This document shows, one piece after another, positions 26,925-35,585 of a stretch of 64,000 nt of DNA. The DNA is from a virus, in IMG/VR virus record IMGVR_UViG_3300036768_000279, positions 83,928 through 147,927 of that record; one strand, 5' to 3'. Each line of letters opens with the position of its first letter. Positions within the stretch are counted from its first letter, which is position 1. The notes below the pieces were generated by a model. The model was not told where the DNA came from and did no database searches. It saw nothing but the letters and a program-made list of their open reading frames with translations. Made by a program: the position numbers and the translations under genes.

Positions 26925-27613
26925 TATGGTAGATCCTTGCTTCTGTATGCTTCGTATCTACGAAGCACTTCCTTGACGATTGGCGAACGCTGTACCGTAT
27001 CAATATTCTCCATCGATACGACACCAACGCCGGGCACGCCATTCAGAATGTTGATGGCCTCAATCAGAGCACTATTCTCTGGACGAATGTCGCATTGATC
27101 CATGTCGCCAGCGATGACAAGCTTTGAATGCTTACCAACACGAGTCAGCAACATTTTCATGGCATCGCCATCCAGAGGAACGTTTTGTGCCTCTTCTACG
27201 ATCACGAAACAGTTGTTGAATGAACGACCACGACACAGACTCAATACTGTGAATTCAAACTTCTCGCGGATGATATTGTTGATGTCCTGTTCGTTCTGGA
27301 ACATCAGACGCAGATTGTCTTTGAGGCCCAAGACATACGGCGTCACCTTCTCATCTACTGTGCCCGGTAGGGCACCGAGTTTCTCCCCGGTGTTTGACTG
27401 GATATAAGGACGAACGATTATGATGCGTTGAATGCCACCCCTTTTGGGTGCGTTGAACATCATGGTCAATGCATGATTGATCGCTAGAAATGTCTTTCCT
27501 GTACCGGCATAGCCGGTACAAATAGTGATGATGTTTCTCTCCAGTGAATCTTGGTACTCTTCTTGTCCCGGTGCTGGCTTAGCTGGGACAAAACGGACTT
27601 CACTTTTTTGCAT
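26924..27613 (-). CDS. phoH: PhoH-like ATPase
   Basis: 229 residues. Walker A GYAGTGKTFLA (residues ~34-44), IIIVRP, the GALPGTVDEK segment and Walker B CFVIVEEAQN followed by KLVIAGDMDQCD. This single-domain PhoH is very common in phages; its role is thought to be RNA-related (helicase/phosphate metabolism) but is not settled. Confidence 0.9.
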   Translation of the reverse strand: MQKSEVRFVPAKPAPGQEEYQDSLERNIITICTGYAGTGKTFLAINHALTMMFNAPKRGGIQRIIIVRPYIQSNTGEKLGALPGTVDEKVTPYVLGLKDNLRLMFQNEQDINNIIREKFEFTVLSLCRGRSFNNCFVIVEEAQNVPLDGDAMKMLLTRVGKHSKLVIAGDMDQCDIRPENSALIEAINILNGVPGVGVVSMENIDTVQRSPIVKEVLRRYEAYRSKDLP

Positions 27614-27616
27614 CTA

Positions 27617-28330
27617 TCAGCCTCTATTGGCCCTACGCGAAGCCCTTGCACGCTTGCTACGGGCACGACGATCCGCAATTACCTTGCGACGGTGGGGGGT
27701 AAGTTTCATGCCAAATTTGGTTTGGCGGACTTGTTTTGCGACTTCACGCTCAAGATGATGAGAGATCAGTACGCCATTCAAGTGGTCCATTTCGTGACAA
27801 ATTGCACGAGCCCAGAACCCATTGAATACTTCTCGCTTGACTTCGCCGTCAAGCTCGTGATATTGAAGCGTAACGCTCTTAGGTCTTTTGAAGACCGCAC
27901 CGAATCCTGGCAGAGAGAGACATGCTTCGCCATTCTTCTTTTGTTCTTGGCTCTGCGACACGATCACCGGATTGATGAACGCACGGTTAACGCCGTTCTC
28001 ACGAAGCAAGAAGATTCGTTTTGGGTAACCAACCTGCACGGCAGCCAGCCCAGCCGCAGAGTCACCCAACATGTCAAGCACAGCATCCATCTTGCCAATA
28101 ACTGCTGCGTCCGTATCGTTCACCGGAAGACTGCATGGTTGTGACGGTCCTTCCAGGAGCGGCCAGCGTTGCACGTCTGCGGGTGTAATGATAGGGTTTG
28201 CAACCTCGGGCTGCGTTTTTTCTGAAACCGCAGTAGCGGCTTCGACAGCAGGTTGTGGCTGCATTACCTTGCGTGGGTTGCCGTGGTTGTGTGATTCGTG
28301 TGTGCAGTCAGGTCCGCTACAATCGCTCAT
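27617..28330 (-). CDS. def: Peptide deformylase
   Basis: About 237 residues from ATG 28330 (overlap with the MetAP stop). Removes the formyl group from nascent peptides. All three motifs are present: GLAAVQVG (motif 1), GEACLSLPG (motif 2 with the metal Cys) and CHEMDH (HExxH, two metal His and catalytic Glu). An unusual N-terminal extension of ~80 residues includes a His/Cys-rich start (DCSGPDCTHESHNHG) that could bind metal. The very basic C-terminal tail may contact the ribosome. Confidence 0.92.
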   Translation of the reverse strand: MSDCSGPDCTHESHNHGNPRKVMQPQPAVEAATAVSEKTQPEVANPIITPADVQRWPLLEGPSQPCSLPVNDTDAAVIGKMDAVLDMLGDSAAGLAAVQVGYPKRIFLLRENGVNRAFINPVIVSQSQEQKKNGEACLSLPGFGAVFKRPKSVTLQYHELDGEVKREVFNGFWARAICHEMDHLNGVLISHHLEREVAKQVRQTKFGMKLTPHRRKVIADRRARSKRARASRRANRG

Positions 28331-29094
28331 GATAGAATCTCGTATCCTTTTTCCGTTACTAGAATGCAACGTTCGGAATGGGCTACTAGAGAACCGTCCG
28401 CTGATCGCACGGTCCAGCCATCCCCATCTACTATTATGTCAGTCTCGCCAAAAGTGACTACTGGTTCCAGACAAATTACTTGTCCAGCCTGTAGCTTATA
28501 CTTCTCGTATTCGCGTTCAGCCTGCCATCGCTTGATCTGTGGAAGTTTGGGGTCGATGCAGTTAGGGATAAACGGATCGACGTGAAGCTGCTGGCCTATT
28601 TGGTGACCTCCCCACTGAGGATAGATCTTAACGCCAAGCTCGGCTGCCCTCTGTTCGGCTATTTTGGCTATTTCAAGCAAGGTTCGGCCACTCTGGAGAA
28701 TCGAGATCTCGGCTTCAAGTACACTCTCTGACGCAGCAGCCAGACGGTCTTGCAAAGGAAAAATACCAGGACCGATGACGCGAGTTCGGGCAGAGTCTAC
28801 GCACCATCCCTCAAAGCTGCATCCGACATCAACTGTCAGGATGTCGCCGGACCTTAGAACGTAATCGTTGGGAACGCCATGTACCACAACCTCATTAGGG
28901 GATAAGCATGACGCTGCTGGAAATCCTCTATAGCCCTTAAAGATCGGCACGCATTTCGAGGCGACGATGTGGGACTCAATTGCACGATCGACCTCGCGAA
29001 GAGTTACGCCGGGTTTAGCGACAGAGAAGCCAGCCTCAATCGCCTCTCGATTGATTCGTCCTGCGTGACGTGTCGCTGCAATTTGATTCATCAT
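28327..29094 (-). CDS. map: Methionine aminopeptidase, type I
   Basis: 255 residues. Removes N-terminal Met after deformylation. All five metal ligands are visible: D in LTVDVG, D in CVDSARTRV, H in GGHQIGQ, E in CLEPVV and E in AHSERCILV; also the substrate His in EVVVHGVPN. Directly upstream of and overlapping the deformylase gene, so the phage encodes the whole N-terminal methionine excision path as one unit. Confidence 0.94.
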   Translation of the reverse strand: MMNQIAATRHAGRINREAIEAGFSVAKPGVTLREVDRAIESHIVASKCVPIFKGYRGFPAASCLSPNEVVVHGVPNDYVLRSGDILTVDVGCSFEGWCVDSARTRVIGPGIFPLQDRLAAASESVLEAEISILQSGRTLLEIAKIAEQRAAELGVKIYPQWGGHQIGQQLHVDPFIPNCIDPKLPQIKRWQAEREYEKYKLQAGQVICLEPVVTFGETDIIVDGDGWTVRSADGSLVAHSERCILVTEKGYEILS

Positions 29095-29177
29095 TAGGCA
29101 GACAATCCCATCCTGATATCATCTTGTTGGGCTTGATATTGCCGCTTTTCCAGTCTGGAAAAATGCTTTCTAGCCAA
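29094..29177 (-). CDS. Possible very small protein, 27 aa
   Basis: TTG start overlapping the UDG stop and a TAATG overlap with the MetAP start give a perfectly packed frame; product is basic and helical (ARKHFSRLEKRQYQAQQDD). Support is position only. Confidence 0.3.
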   Translation of the reverse strand: MARKHFSRLEKRQYQAQQDDIRMGLSA

Positions 29178-29787
29178 CCGAAGACGTTCGTCTGTTGCTC
29201 TCTACCCATTTCTTGATTTTCTGCCAGTGCGGCAGCGTTTCGCGATACGCTTTCTCAGGGCTTCGCAAATGATAACTGGGGTGATAGGTGACAAGCACTT
29301 TAGACTCATGCCCGTCTACAGTATAATTCAACCAACCATCTTTGTTTGATACCTTGTCAAAGAAAAACTGATTGAGGGCACCTTTGATAGGTTCGCCGCG
29401 AAACTGTTCGAGAGCGGTGCGACCCAACAATATGATGAGCTTGGGACGCAGCAATTTGATTTGCAGATCGAGTCGCCACTTGCATGCGTCCATTTCTTCT
29501 TTTCGAGGCGTTCTGTTATTGGGTGGACGACACAATACAGAATTCGTAATGTATATGTCTTGACGTGAAACGCCAACGTACGTTAGAATTGAATCAAGTT
29601 TTTGACCGGCCTTACCAATAAAAGGAACGCCAGTCAAATCTTCATCTTCGCCTGGAGCCTCGCCAACAATCAAGATAAGCGGTTCATGTGAGCCATTACC
29701 GAACACTACCTTTGTACGTGTCTTGCAAAGGTCGCAAGATCCACACACCGACATCTGTTCTCGCAAGGCATCAAGCTGAGCGTTCAT
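29170..29787 (-). CDS. Uracil-DNA glycosylase, iron-sulfur family 4
   Basis: 205 residues. CGSCDLCKTR begins the Fe-S cluster site (Cys at ~15/18/21) with further Cys at CRPP and in DACKW. GEAPGEDEDLTGVPFIGKAG is the catalytic/uracil loop and VTYHPSYHLR the HPS DNA loop. Excises uracil from DNA; useful alongside ThyX-dependent dTMP supply. Confidence 0.92.
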   Translation of the reverse strand: MNAQLDALREQMSVCGSCDLCKTRTKVVFGNGSHEPLILIVGEAPGEDEDLTGVPFIGKAGQKLDSILTYVGVSRQDIYITNSVLCRPPNNRTPRKEEMDACKWRLDLQIKLLRPKLIILLGRTALEQFRGEPIKGALNQFFFDKVSNKDGWLNYTVDGHESKVLVTYHPSYHLRSPEKAYRETLPHWQKIKKWVESNRRTSSVG

Positions 29788-30722
29788 ACATTATGTCCAG
29801 TGAACAATTCGTTCGTCCAATTGCCCTTAGACTTGCTCCGCAAAGCGTCTCCACCGAAGTGCAACAGATTCATCATAGCGTCCGCTGATGCAGCGATACG
29901 GCCCTCAATTGTCTTGATGTCTTCAATTTCATTGCAAGAGTTTTCGAGTGCCTGCTTCTTTGCTTCCGGCACTTTCATATCAAGATCGCTTTCAACGTGA
30001 ATCATTAGATGGTCTACGTAGCGGGCACTGGCTCGATTAACGCCCGTCATGTAGAATGCGTCCTTTGGACGCAGATATCCACTAGCGAATGAGGTTGAAG
30101 TATGCCATCCGATGTTGCGGAATATGCATGCAGCCAATACGAGCGACGCATTGAGAGGCATCTCTGACTCTTTGGCTTGAGCGGTCATAACCTTAGCTAA
30201 TCGCAGCGAACCCGCGACATGAACTAGTAATCCGCCTCTATATGCCAGAGGTCCACTGAGTCCGTAAGGACTTGTCTTTAGGGCGTTCAACAGATCGAGA
30301 CGATGAATGGCGTTTCCGACAACGTTTCGATAGTGTTCATCGTCCATCATTTCAAAGGCTTCCTCGACTGTTGCAGCACATGCAGCTAGTGCCGCATCAC
30401 TCATTCCCTTGACGTAATCATGTACGTTGAGGGGCGTAGGAACCGCTGTGATGTTACTGGCGTCTACCGAGAACTCTACCTCGCCCTTATACAGCTTGAG
30501 TTCCAGGGCCATACGATAGTATTGGCCTTCAACAAGAGTGCTGTCATAGTTCCAAACAACACCTTCGATTTCGCCAGTAATGTCGCGAAGCGTTACTCTA
30601 GCAAATCGATTGCCAGTAGCAGTGACCATTGCTTCATTCTGAGTCACCTTCTGCACCAAGAAGATTTGGCGATATCTACCAACTTTCAAATCCTTGATGG
30701 GAACGTACGTCTCAGTATTCAT
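29784..30722 (-). CDS. YhaM-like OB-fold/HD protein, HD motif degenerate
   Basis: 312 residues from MNTETYV (30722). Residues ~1-95 are an OB fold (ARVTLRDITGEIEGVVWN); the rest follows the HD hydrolase layout of the 3'-5' exoribonuclease YhaM. The first His is kept (LLVHVAGSLRLAKVM) but the HD doublet that normally precedes IG is FRNIGW here, so catalysis by this domain is doubtful. It may be a nucleic-acid-binding relative. Confidence 0.65.
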   Translation of the reverse strand: MNTETYVPIKDLKVGRYRQIFLVQKVTQNEAMVTATGNRFARVTLRDITGEIEGVVWNYDSTLVEGQYYRMALELKLYKGEVEFSVDASNITAVPTPLNVHDYVKGMSDAALAACAATVEEAFEMMDDEHYRNVVGNAIHRLDLLNALKTSPYGLSGPLAYRGGLLVHVAGSLRLAKVMTAQAKESEMPLNASLVLAACIFRNIGWHTSTSFASGYLRPKDAFYMTGVNRASARYVDHLMIHVESDLDMKVPEAKKQALENSCNEIEDIKTIEGRIAASADAMMNLLHFGGDALRSKSKGNWTNELFTGHNV

Positions 30723-30924
30723 ATCGCGTCCGCTTACCGCCCTTTGTGCGGTCGTCTTCCGCCTTACAGGTTGGACACTTGGCGACCTTTCGGGTGATGA
30801 TGTAAACTTCATCTGGCTGTTCTTTTTCGTTGCCTGGATTGAGTGTTACCTTGAGTTTGTCACCGTAATAACAGCCTCGGCAATTGCTACACTCAATCAG
30901 CGTGATGGTCTTGGGCGTTTTCAT
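30712..30924 (-). CDS. Small zinc-ribbon protein, 70 aa
   Basis: CSNCRGC and CPTCKAE form two zinc knuckles separated by a beta segment. It lies between the sigma-like gene and the YhaM-like gene and overlaps both. Could modulate transcription, but there is no family evidence. Confidence 0.6.
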   Translation of the reverse strand: MKTPKTITLIECSNCRGCYYGDKLKVTLNPGNEKEQPDEVYIITRKVAKCPTCKAEDDRTKGGKRTRYEY

Positions 30925-31426
30925 GTTGCAATCGTTTCTCTAGAAGCTTGATGAGTCTTTTGACGTGCATCGCCACACCTTGGTGAGACATGCCACTGTT
31001 CTTGGCAATCTTACGGAATGATTTACCATTGACATAATGCTCGACCAAAAAGTTGGCGTGCGGTTCTTCGGCTACAGCACCAAAGATAGATCCTAGAAGT
31101 TCACTATCTTCTAGCGTCTTGTCTGTGTATCCGGTTTCGACTGCTTCCATGTCAGCATCAACACGAGCAGACGCAAGACGTGTCTTTTGAAGAATGTAAC
31201 GTAGGATACGACCACGAATGTAGTGATAGGCGTAAGTCGTGAACTTGGCCTTTGTTGAATCGTAGTTCCTAGCAGCACTTAGGAGACCTACCCAAGCTTC
31301 TTGCTCCAGATCCTCTGCCGTAATGAGCGGATCATTCTTGGTAAACGACAAGAACGGACGCAGAATACTGCTAATCAATGCATCCCATTCACTTTGCGGC
31401 AAAGAGTCTAGCGGACTATCGTTCAT
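30893..31426 (-). CDS. Sigma-70 family RNA polymerase sigma factor
   Basis: 177 residues from ATG 31426. Region 2 is clear: EDLEQEAWVGLLSAARNYD followed by KAKFTTYAYHYIRGRILRYI. Region 4 is the C-terminal helix-turn-helix EHYVNGKSFRKIAKNSGMSHQGVAMHVKRL. Regions 1 and 3 are reduced, as in small phage and sporulation-type factors. It is a good candidate to recognise the TTAGTGTA motifs before the virion genes. Confidence 0.8.
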   Translation of the reverse strand: MNDSPLDSLPQSEWDALISSILRPFLSFTKNDPLITAEDLEQEAWVGLLSAARNYDSTKAKFTTYAYHYIRGRILRYILQKTRLASARVDADMEAVETGYTDKTLEDSELLGSIFGAVAEEPHANFLVEHYVNGKSFRKIAKNSGMSHQGVAMHVKRLIKLLEKRLQHENAQDHHAD

Positions 31427-31793
31427 ATGCGTCAATTTGTGCGACCAACATTGTGATGTACGTGCTCTTCTCGTCGTCGGTGAGAGCCGTCCAATGAGAG
31501 ATTACATCTGTGTTGCCGCCGTTTGGTACTTCTTCGTTACCCACTACTTGACGGTGGCGATATAACACTCGCCCCTCGGTGTCTTGTACTACGAATGTTA
31601 GTACATGGAGGTCTTCATCGTCCAGCAGATGCCAGAAAAACTTGAGCAGTTGATCGAACCGCACCACGGCCTTCTTCGGTTTGCCGCCCCGCTCGATCAG
31701 CACAAAAACAACCTTGTCGTTTTTCTGCCAACCATCTGATTGCAATTCCGCATGAAGTTGTTTTACTCGATCCCAATTGAGTTTGATCGCCAT
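31416..31793 (-). CDS. Unknown protein, 125 aa
   Basis: MAIKLNWDRVKQLHAEL start, a basic turn (IERGGKPKKAVVRF) and an acidic C-terminal helix (WTALTDDEKSTYITMLVAQI). Preceded by a TTAGTGTA motif and a GGGGG purine run. It overlaps the sigma gene, so both may be expressed together. No family recognised. Confidence 0.6.
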   Translation of the reverse strand: MAIKLNWDRVKQLHAELQSDGWQKNDKVVFVLIERGGKPKKAVVRFDQLLKFFWHLLDDEDLHVLTFVVQDTEGRVLYRHRQVVGNEEVPNGGNTDVISHWTALTDDEKSTYITMLVAQIDAYER

Positions 31794-31812
31794 GAGACAA
31801 GTACCCCCTTCA

Positions 31813-31828
31813 AAGGGGATTACACTAA
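31813..31828 (-). promoter_or_regulatory. TTAGTGTA motif before the sigma-factor operon
   Basis: On the - strand TTAGTGTAATCCCCTT, 20 bases before the ATG at 31793. A CCCCTT/AAGGGG stem follows it. The only - strand copy found upstream of a gene. Confidence 0.4.
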
Positions 31829-31829
31829 T

Positions 31830-33086
31830 TTAGGCGACCTTTCCGTCTTCGATATAGACTCCCATGCGGTCATCGCTATTGCGACTTGCATACTCAATCC
31901 ATACCTGGAAGTCCTTGTCAGACGCCATTTCACGTACGATAGCCATGCTTTCGTCGTCCAACAATGACCCGTCAGAAATTCTGATGACGCGGAGCGTTGG
32001 GTTGGCTGCCATAGCGATAGCTAGAGAAATCTTCAAGCGTCTAGCGGCAGATGCCTGACAGAACGGAACGTCGGTGCCATCTTCGTTGATGATGCGAACG
32101 CCCTCTGCCGTGACCGTGAAGCCCTTGACGGGCAACGGTGCCGATTCTAGAGCCTCGGCCTTTTCAATGTCAATGAGTTCCATCTTTGCATTCAAAGACG
32201 TAATCTCGGCCTCCACTTTGTCCAGTGCCGTACGTAGCTTGCGATACTCAAGCACTTCACGAGCACGCTTGTTATTGACTTCGATATCTTTGAGCTGGCT
32301 CTGCAAGAACGCTACGTCGATTGGCTCAATCTTGTTAAGTTCAGCGGTGTTAGACTCAATGATTGTCTTTGCATCAGCTACAACTTTTTGAAGACGAACA
32401 ATCTCCGCCTCGGCGGATGCAATACTTGTCGTTAGCCGAATGTTTTCTGACTGCAAATCCTTGATACGTTGATTGACAATCATCGCTTCGGAAATTGCTG
32501 TCGTCAATTCCAGGCTCGATAGCTCCTCGGATGGTTCCGCATCGGTCGGCGGTTTCAAATTGGCGAGCAAGCTCGCCAGTCTCTTCTTCTCACGATTGGC
32601 ATCGGTGCGGGCATCATAAGCCGCTTGCTTACGAGCATCAAAATCAGCTAGATTCAGTTTGCCATCCGTGATCTTGAAAAGGAGATCCGACAGCATCGTA
32701 CGCTGCTCTTGCTCGCTCTTACGAGAGAACTCCCAAGGATCGAAAGACAAGTCTCCGATCATGCCGTCGAGTAGCTTCTGCGGTCCGGTTACCTTATTGC
32801 CGTCTGATGTACGAACCTCAAGAGTGCTGCCATTCTCCGTGAAGCGTCGAGTGACAATGTATTCGCCCAGGTCCAGTGTAATGAAGCCATTCTTCTCTCC
32901 ATTGCGGAGAGGCTGTGGCATGGACTTGGAGGCCGCACGATATTGCAGTGCCGACCAGATAGCGTCGATGACAGATGTCTTGCCATTCTCATTCTTACCA
33001 CTGATGACTACCACATCATCGGTGGGAGAGATTTGGACGGCCTTGAGACGCTTGAAATTCTCTGCTTGTAGTTGGATGATTTTCAT
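31830..33086 (-). CDS. SMC/RecN-like ATPase
   Basis: 418 residues. Walker A GKNENGKTSVIDA at residues ~30-42, QLQAENFKRLK beginning typical of RecF/SMC/Rad50 heads, a long coiled-coil middle (~140-290), and a C-terminal lobe with a signature-like QASAARRLKISLAIAMA and a degenerate Walker B (RVIRISDGSLLDDE). Likely acts in DNA repair or with a nuclease partner; the DEDD exonuclease at 34986 is nearby but not adjacent. Confidence 0.8.
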   Translation of the reverse strand: MKIIQLQAENFKRLKAVQISPTDDVVVISGKNENGKTSVIDAIWSALQYRAASKSMPQPLRNGEKNGFITLDLGEYIVTRRFTENGSTLEVRTSDGNKVTGPQKLLDGMIGDLSFDPWEFSRKSEQEQRTMLSDLLFKITDGKLNLADFDARKQAAYDARTDANREKKRLASLLANLKPPTDAEPSEELSSLELTTAISEAMIVNQRIKDLQSENIRLTTSIASAEAEIVRLQKVVADAKTIIESNTAELNKIEPIDVAFLQSQLKDIEVNNKRAREVLEYRKLRTALDKVEAEITSLNAKMELIDIEKAEALESAPLPVKGFTVTAEGVRIINEDGTDVPFCQASAARRLKISLAIAMAANPTLRVIRISDGSLLDDESMAIVREMASDKDFQVWIEYASRNSDDRMGVYIEDGKVA

Positions 33087-33157
33087 GGTGTGCCACCGTC
33101 GTATGACTCGTGAAAATGAATTCGTTCTGCCTCGTCAATTGGTCGTGGAGTATACAT
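33083..33157 (-). CDS. Possible leader-size protein, 24 aa
   Basis: ATG at 33157 with its TGA overlapping the ATG of the SMC-like gene; product MYTPRPIDEAERIHFHES... Translational coupling is the only support. Confidence 0.3.
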   Translation of the reverse strand: MYTPRPIDEAERIHFHESYDGGTP

Positions 33158-33240
33158 ACGCTCTCGATACTCCTCATCCCTTTATGATCCACTGTTTTAG
33201 GAGGTTGTGGAAGGCATCCATGTTAACTGTGGACCAAAAT

Positions 33241-33822
33241 CTATCTTGCAAATTCAAATGTCACTTGATCCGTTACTACAGGCAATCCACCACTTCCTAT
33301 CATAGCATTCCACAACAATTTATCATGATTGTCTTGCGGCATCCATCCTGCTGTGCATTTGAATAGCTCACGAGTGTGAGCCATGCCTACTGTCAGTATG
33401 TCAGTTGTGTTAGGCTGTCCGATCTTGCGGACGGTATCTTTCGAGCGAGAAGACTTGTGTCTCCATGAGAAGGGCTGACCAGAGGTACGCACCATTGTAG
33501 CTTGCGGATGCTCAGAAAGCAAGCTTGAAATCGTTGAAAGGTGGTTGGGGAGCCACACATCGTCGTCATCGATGTACGCGATCCATGGATTTGCACCCAT
33601 GGCAATACCTCTATTGCGAGCCCATGCTCCAAAGTCTTCGTGGCACGGACCATTGGCACCGACAACAGTGACTCGCGGATCTTCCACTAGATACTCTAGA
33701 CCGCCAATACCATCACACATCACCCACAACTGCCAATCGGCGTAGTCTTGGTGTAGAACTGACTCAATCGCATGTAGCAGGCTGAGACGCCCTACGGACG
33801 GCAGGATGATGTCGAATTTCAT
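33241..33822 (-). CDS. Family 2 glycosyltransferase
   Basis: 193 residues from [12 protein letters not shown] (33822). [45 protein letters not shown]: the DDDD run is the metal-binding DxD. It is isolated from the main sugar block and embedded among HNH remnants, so it may have arrived with them. Short for the family, lacking a long C-terminal part. Confidence 0.8.
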   Translation of the reverse strand: MKFDIILPSVGRLSLLHAIESVLHQDYADWQLWVMCDGIGGLEYLVEDPRVTVVGANGPCHEDFGAWARNRGIAMGANPWIAYIDDDDVWLPNHLSTISSLLSEHPQATMVRTSGQPFSWRHKSSRSKDTVRKIGQPNTTDILTVGMAHTRELFKCTAGWMPQDNHDKLLWNAMIGSGGLPVVTDQVTFEFAR

Positions 33823-34068
33823 GACCAGAAATGTACGTATTATCTTGTGTAAATTCGTGACCTCGTTTACAGTGCGTTTTCTTTGTGGCAGAAGCGGCTT
33901 GTGTATTGCCACGCATCAGATTAGTGCGATATGTTACTGGCTCTAAGTGCGTCGGATTAACACACGCCCTATTTCTACAGACGTGATCAAGCTGAGTGCG
34001 TTTGGGATTTTCCCAACAAGTTGTGTGTAAGCATACCTATGAGCACGCCATCGTTTATAGTTACATTT
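33823..34068 (-). pseudogene. Frameshifted HNH endonuclease
   Basis: Upstream frame: [20 protein letters not shown]; after a one-base change the frame continues [20 protein letters not shown], then [10 protein letters not shown]. These are the consecutive blocks of a classical phage HNH protein, including the catalytic DH and the NPxHLE block. The N-terminus is missing and the frame is broken; the 3' end runs into the glycosyltransferase start. Confidence 0.75.
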
Positions 34069-34083
34069 AATTGACACGGTACT

Positions 34084-34572
34084 TCATCTGAGAGGTCGCC
34101 AAATGAATTTCGAGACAGGTATCTTATATGACATCTTAGAGCCAAAACCTTGCCACGGAATTACTTTGCAAGTATCTATGATATCTTGTAACGCCGCCGT
34201 TTTAAGCATTGTGTATTGCGGAATCTTTTCATTAGATCCATTGATCATTAGGATGGTTGCACCATCCCGTACATACGACTTCACTTGAGAGACTTTCAGG
34301 TGAAAGAACTTATCCAAAAGAGGCTTGGAGAACTTGACTTCAATCTTACCATATCCCTCAACATTGAAGTCGGGATCCATTGACACTTCTTTGTCTGTCA
34401 ATAGTTCGCCAGTTTGGCCACAGCCGGTATCAGTGTATGCCGGTCTCTTGCCGCTAATGCGTTCAATGAGATCAAGCCACAAAATGAATAGGGCTCGCTC
34501 CTCTTGAGTGCGAGACTTGATGTCTTTTTTGAACTGATCTTCTGAGCGATTGTCGTAACGATAGCTGCTCAT
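34084..34572 (-). CDS. Putative PD-(D/E)xK-type nuclease
   Basis: 162 residues from ATG 34572, whose first bases overlap the stop of the HNH remnant. SMDPDFNVEGYGKIEVKFSKP matches the D...(D/E)xK pattern (D in DPDFN, E and K in IEVKF) of restriction-like nucleases, followed by a Gln in SQVKSYV. Substrate unknown; could be a homing or resolution nuclease. Confidence 0.55.
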   Translation of the reverse strand: MSSYRYDNRSEDQFKKDIKSRTQEERALFILWLDLIERISGKRPAYTDTGCGQTGELLTDKEVSMDPDFNVEGYGKIEVKFSKPLLDKFFHLKVSQVKSYVRDGATILMINGSNEKIPQYTMLKTAALQDIIDTCKVIPWQGFGSKMSYKIPVSKFIWRPLR

Positions 34573-34989
34573 TGCACAATACTCCGTAACCAGTTCTTGC
34601 ACTCTCTTGCAGTGCCAGTGCCTTTGGCTCTATTACAGAACTTGCAATACGGTACGCAATTCTTTATTGTATAACCAATATCATTGTTCAGTCTGTCGAT
34701 TCCATTTATCACACTCGGCCGCAGTCAATCGCCAACTAAGTCCACGCTTTTTGGCTTGAAGCTTGTACTGTTGCCATATTCTGTTACGGCAAGATTGACC
34801 GACGCCAAGTTTTCTAGTACAGCCACAACTTGTCGTTCTTCCCTGCGTCAAATGTCCAGTTTGGATCCATGATTCTCTATCACAGTCACAGACACATTGG
34901 CGAAGTATCTGACCGTTGCGACGTTTCACTTTGCCGGTGACGATCAATTTGCCAAAACGTTTATGACTTAGGTCGAGAAAAGAACTCAT
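34569..34989 (-). pseudogene. HNH endonuclease with frameshift and deletion
   Basis: First part (34681-34989) encodes KRFGKLIVTG, a CVCDCD/SCGC zinc module and a helix KRGLSWRLTAAECDKW. After a frame change the sequence resumes as IDRLNNDIGYT, then NCVPYCKFCNRAKG, the second half of an HNH finger. The block between (the first CxxC of the HNH finger) is missing, so the active site is incomplete. Confidence 0.7.
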
Positions 34990-35585
34990 TGAGTTAGACG
35001 CTTTATTACGTCTTCCTCAGAAAGCACCTTGCGGAATTTATGCAACACGCGGAAGCAAGCGATCGAATCAAACAGAGCGGTGTGGAACTTGTTCTTGCCA
35101 ACATCTGCCATGTCGATATTGAATGCCTTGACCGCCTGCGTCAAGGACGCCCCAGACTTCACGTTGTCATTGCCAGTAAACAAACGCACAACCGGCAAGG
35201 AGTCAATAAAGCGATACGTGAAGTTGGCCTCAAATTGCTGCGGCTCAATGCCGTAGATCTGATACGCCATCATGCGTACGTCATGTTGAGTGTTGTGGCC
35301 ACCCATAATCTGGGCACCATGATCATGCCACAAGTCCATGAACTTGTCCCGAATTTCTTCGGTAGTAATACCCTCAGAGAACGCCTGAGAGGGCGTGATT
35401 CCATGGATCTCTATAGCCTGGGGCGTAAACTTGTAATCATTGATCGATGGCAGTTTGTGCAGAGCTTCAAACTGAGAAATGATCTCGCCAGTTTCAAGAT
35501 CGCCAACAAGGGCACCTATGGAAAATACCGAGTGGACCTTAGGATCAAGGCCACCCGTCTCTGTATCCATAATCATAATTCGCAT
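34986..35585 (-). CDS. DnaQ-like 3'-5' exonuclease (DEDDh)
   Basis: 199 residues. MDTETGG carries the first D and E (residues 7, 9), GGHNTQHDVRMM the second D, and HTALFDSIACF the H and last D of the DEDDh set. Similar in size to proofreading subunits and to oligoribonucleases. Could act in DNA degradation or proofreading. Confidence 0.88.
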   Translation of the reverse strand: MRIMIMDTETGGLDPKVHSVFSIGALVGDLETGEIISQFEALHKLPSINDYKFTPQAIEIHGITPSQAFSEGITTEEIRDKFMDLWHDHGAQIMGGHNTQHDVRMMAYQIYGIEPQQFEANFTYRFIDSLPVVRLFTGNDNVKSGASLTQAVKAFNIDMADVGKNKFHTALFDSIACFRVLHKFRKVLSEEDVIKRLTQ

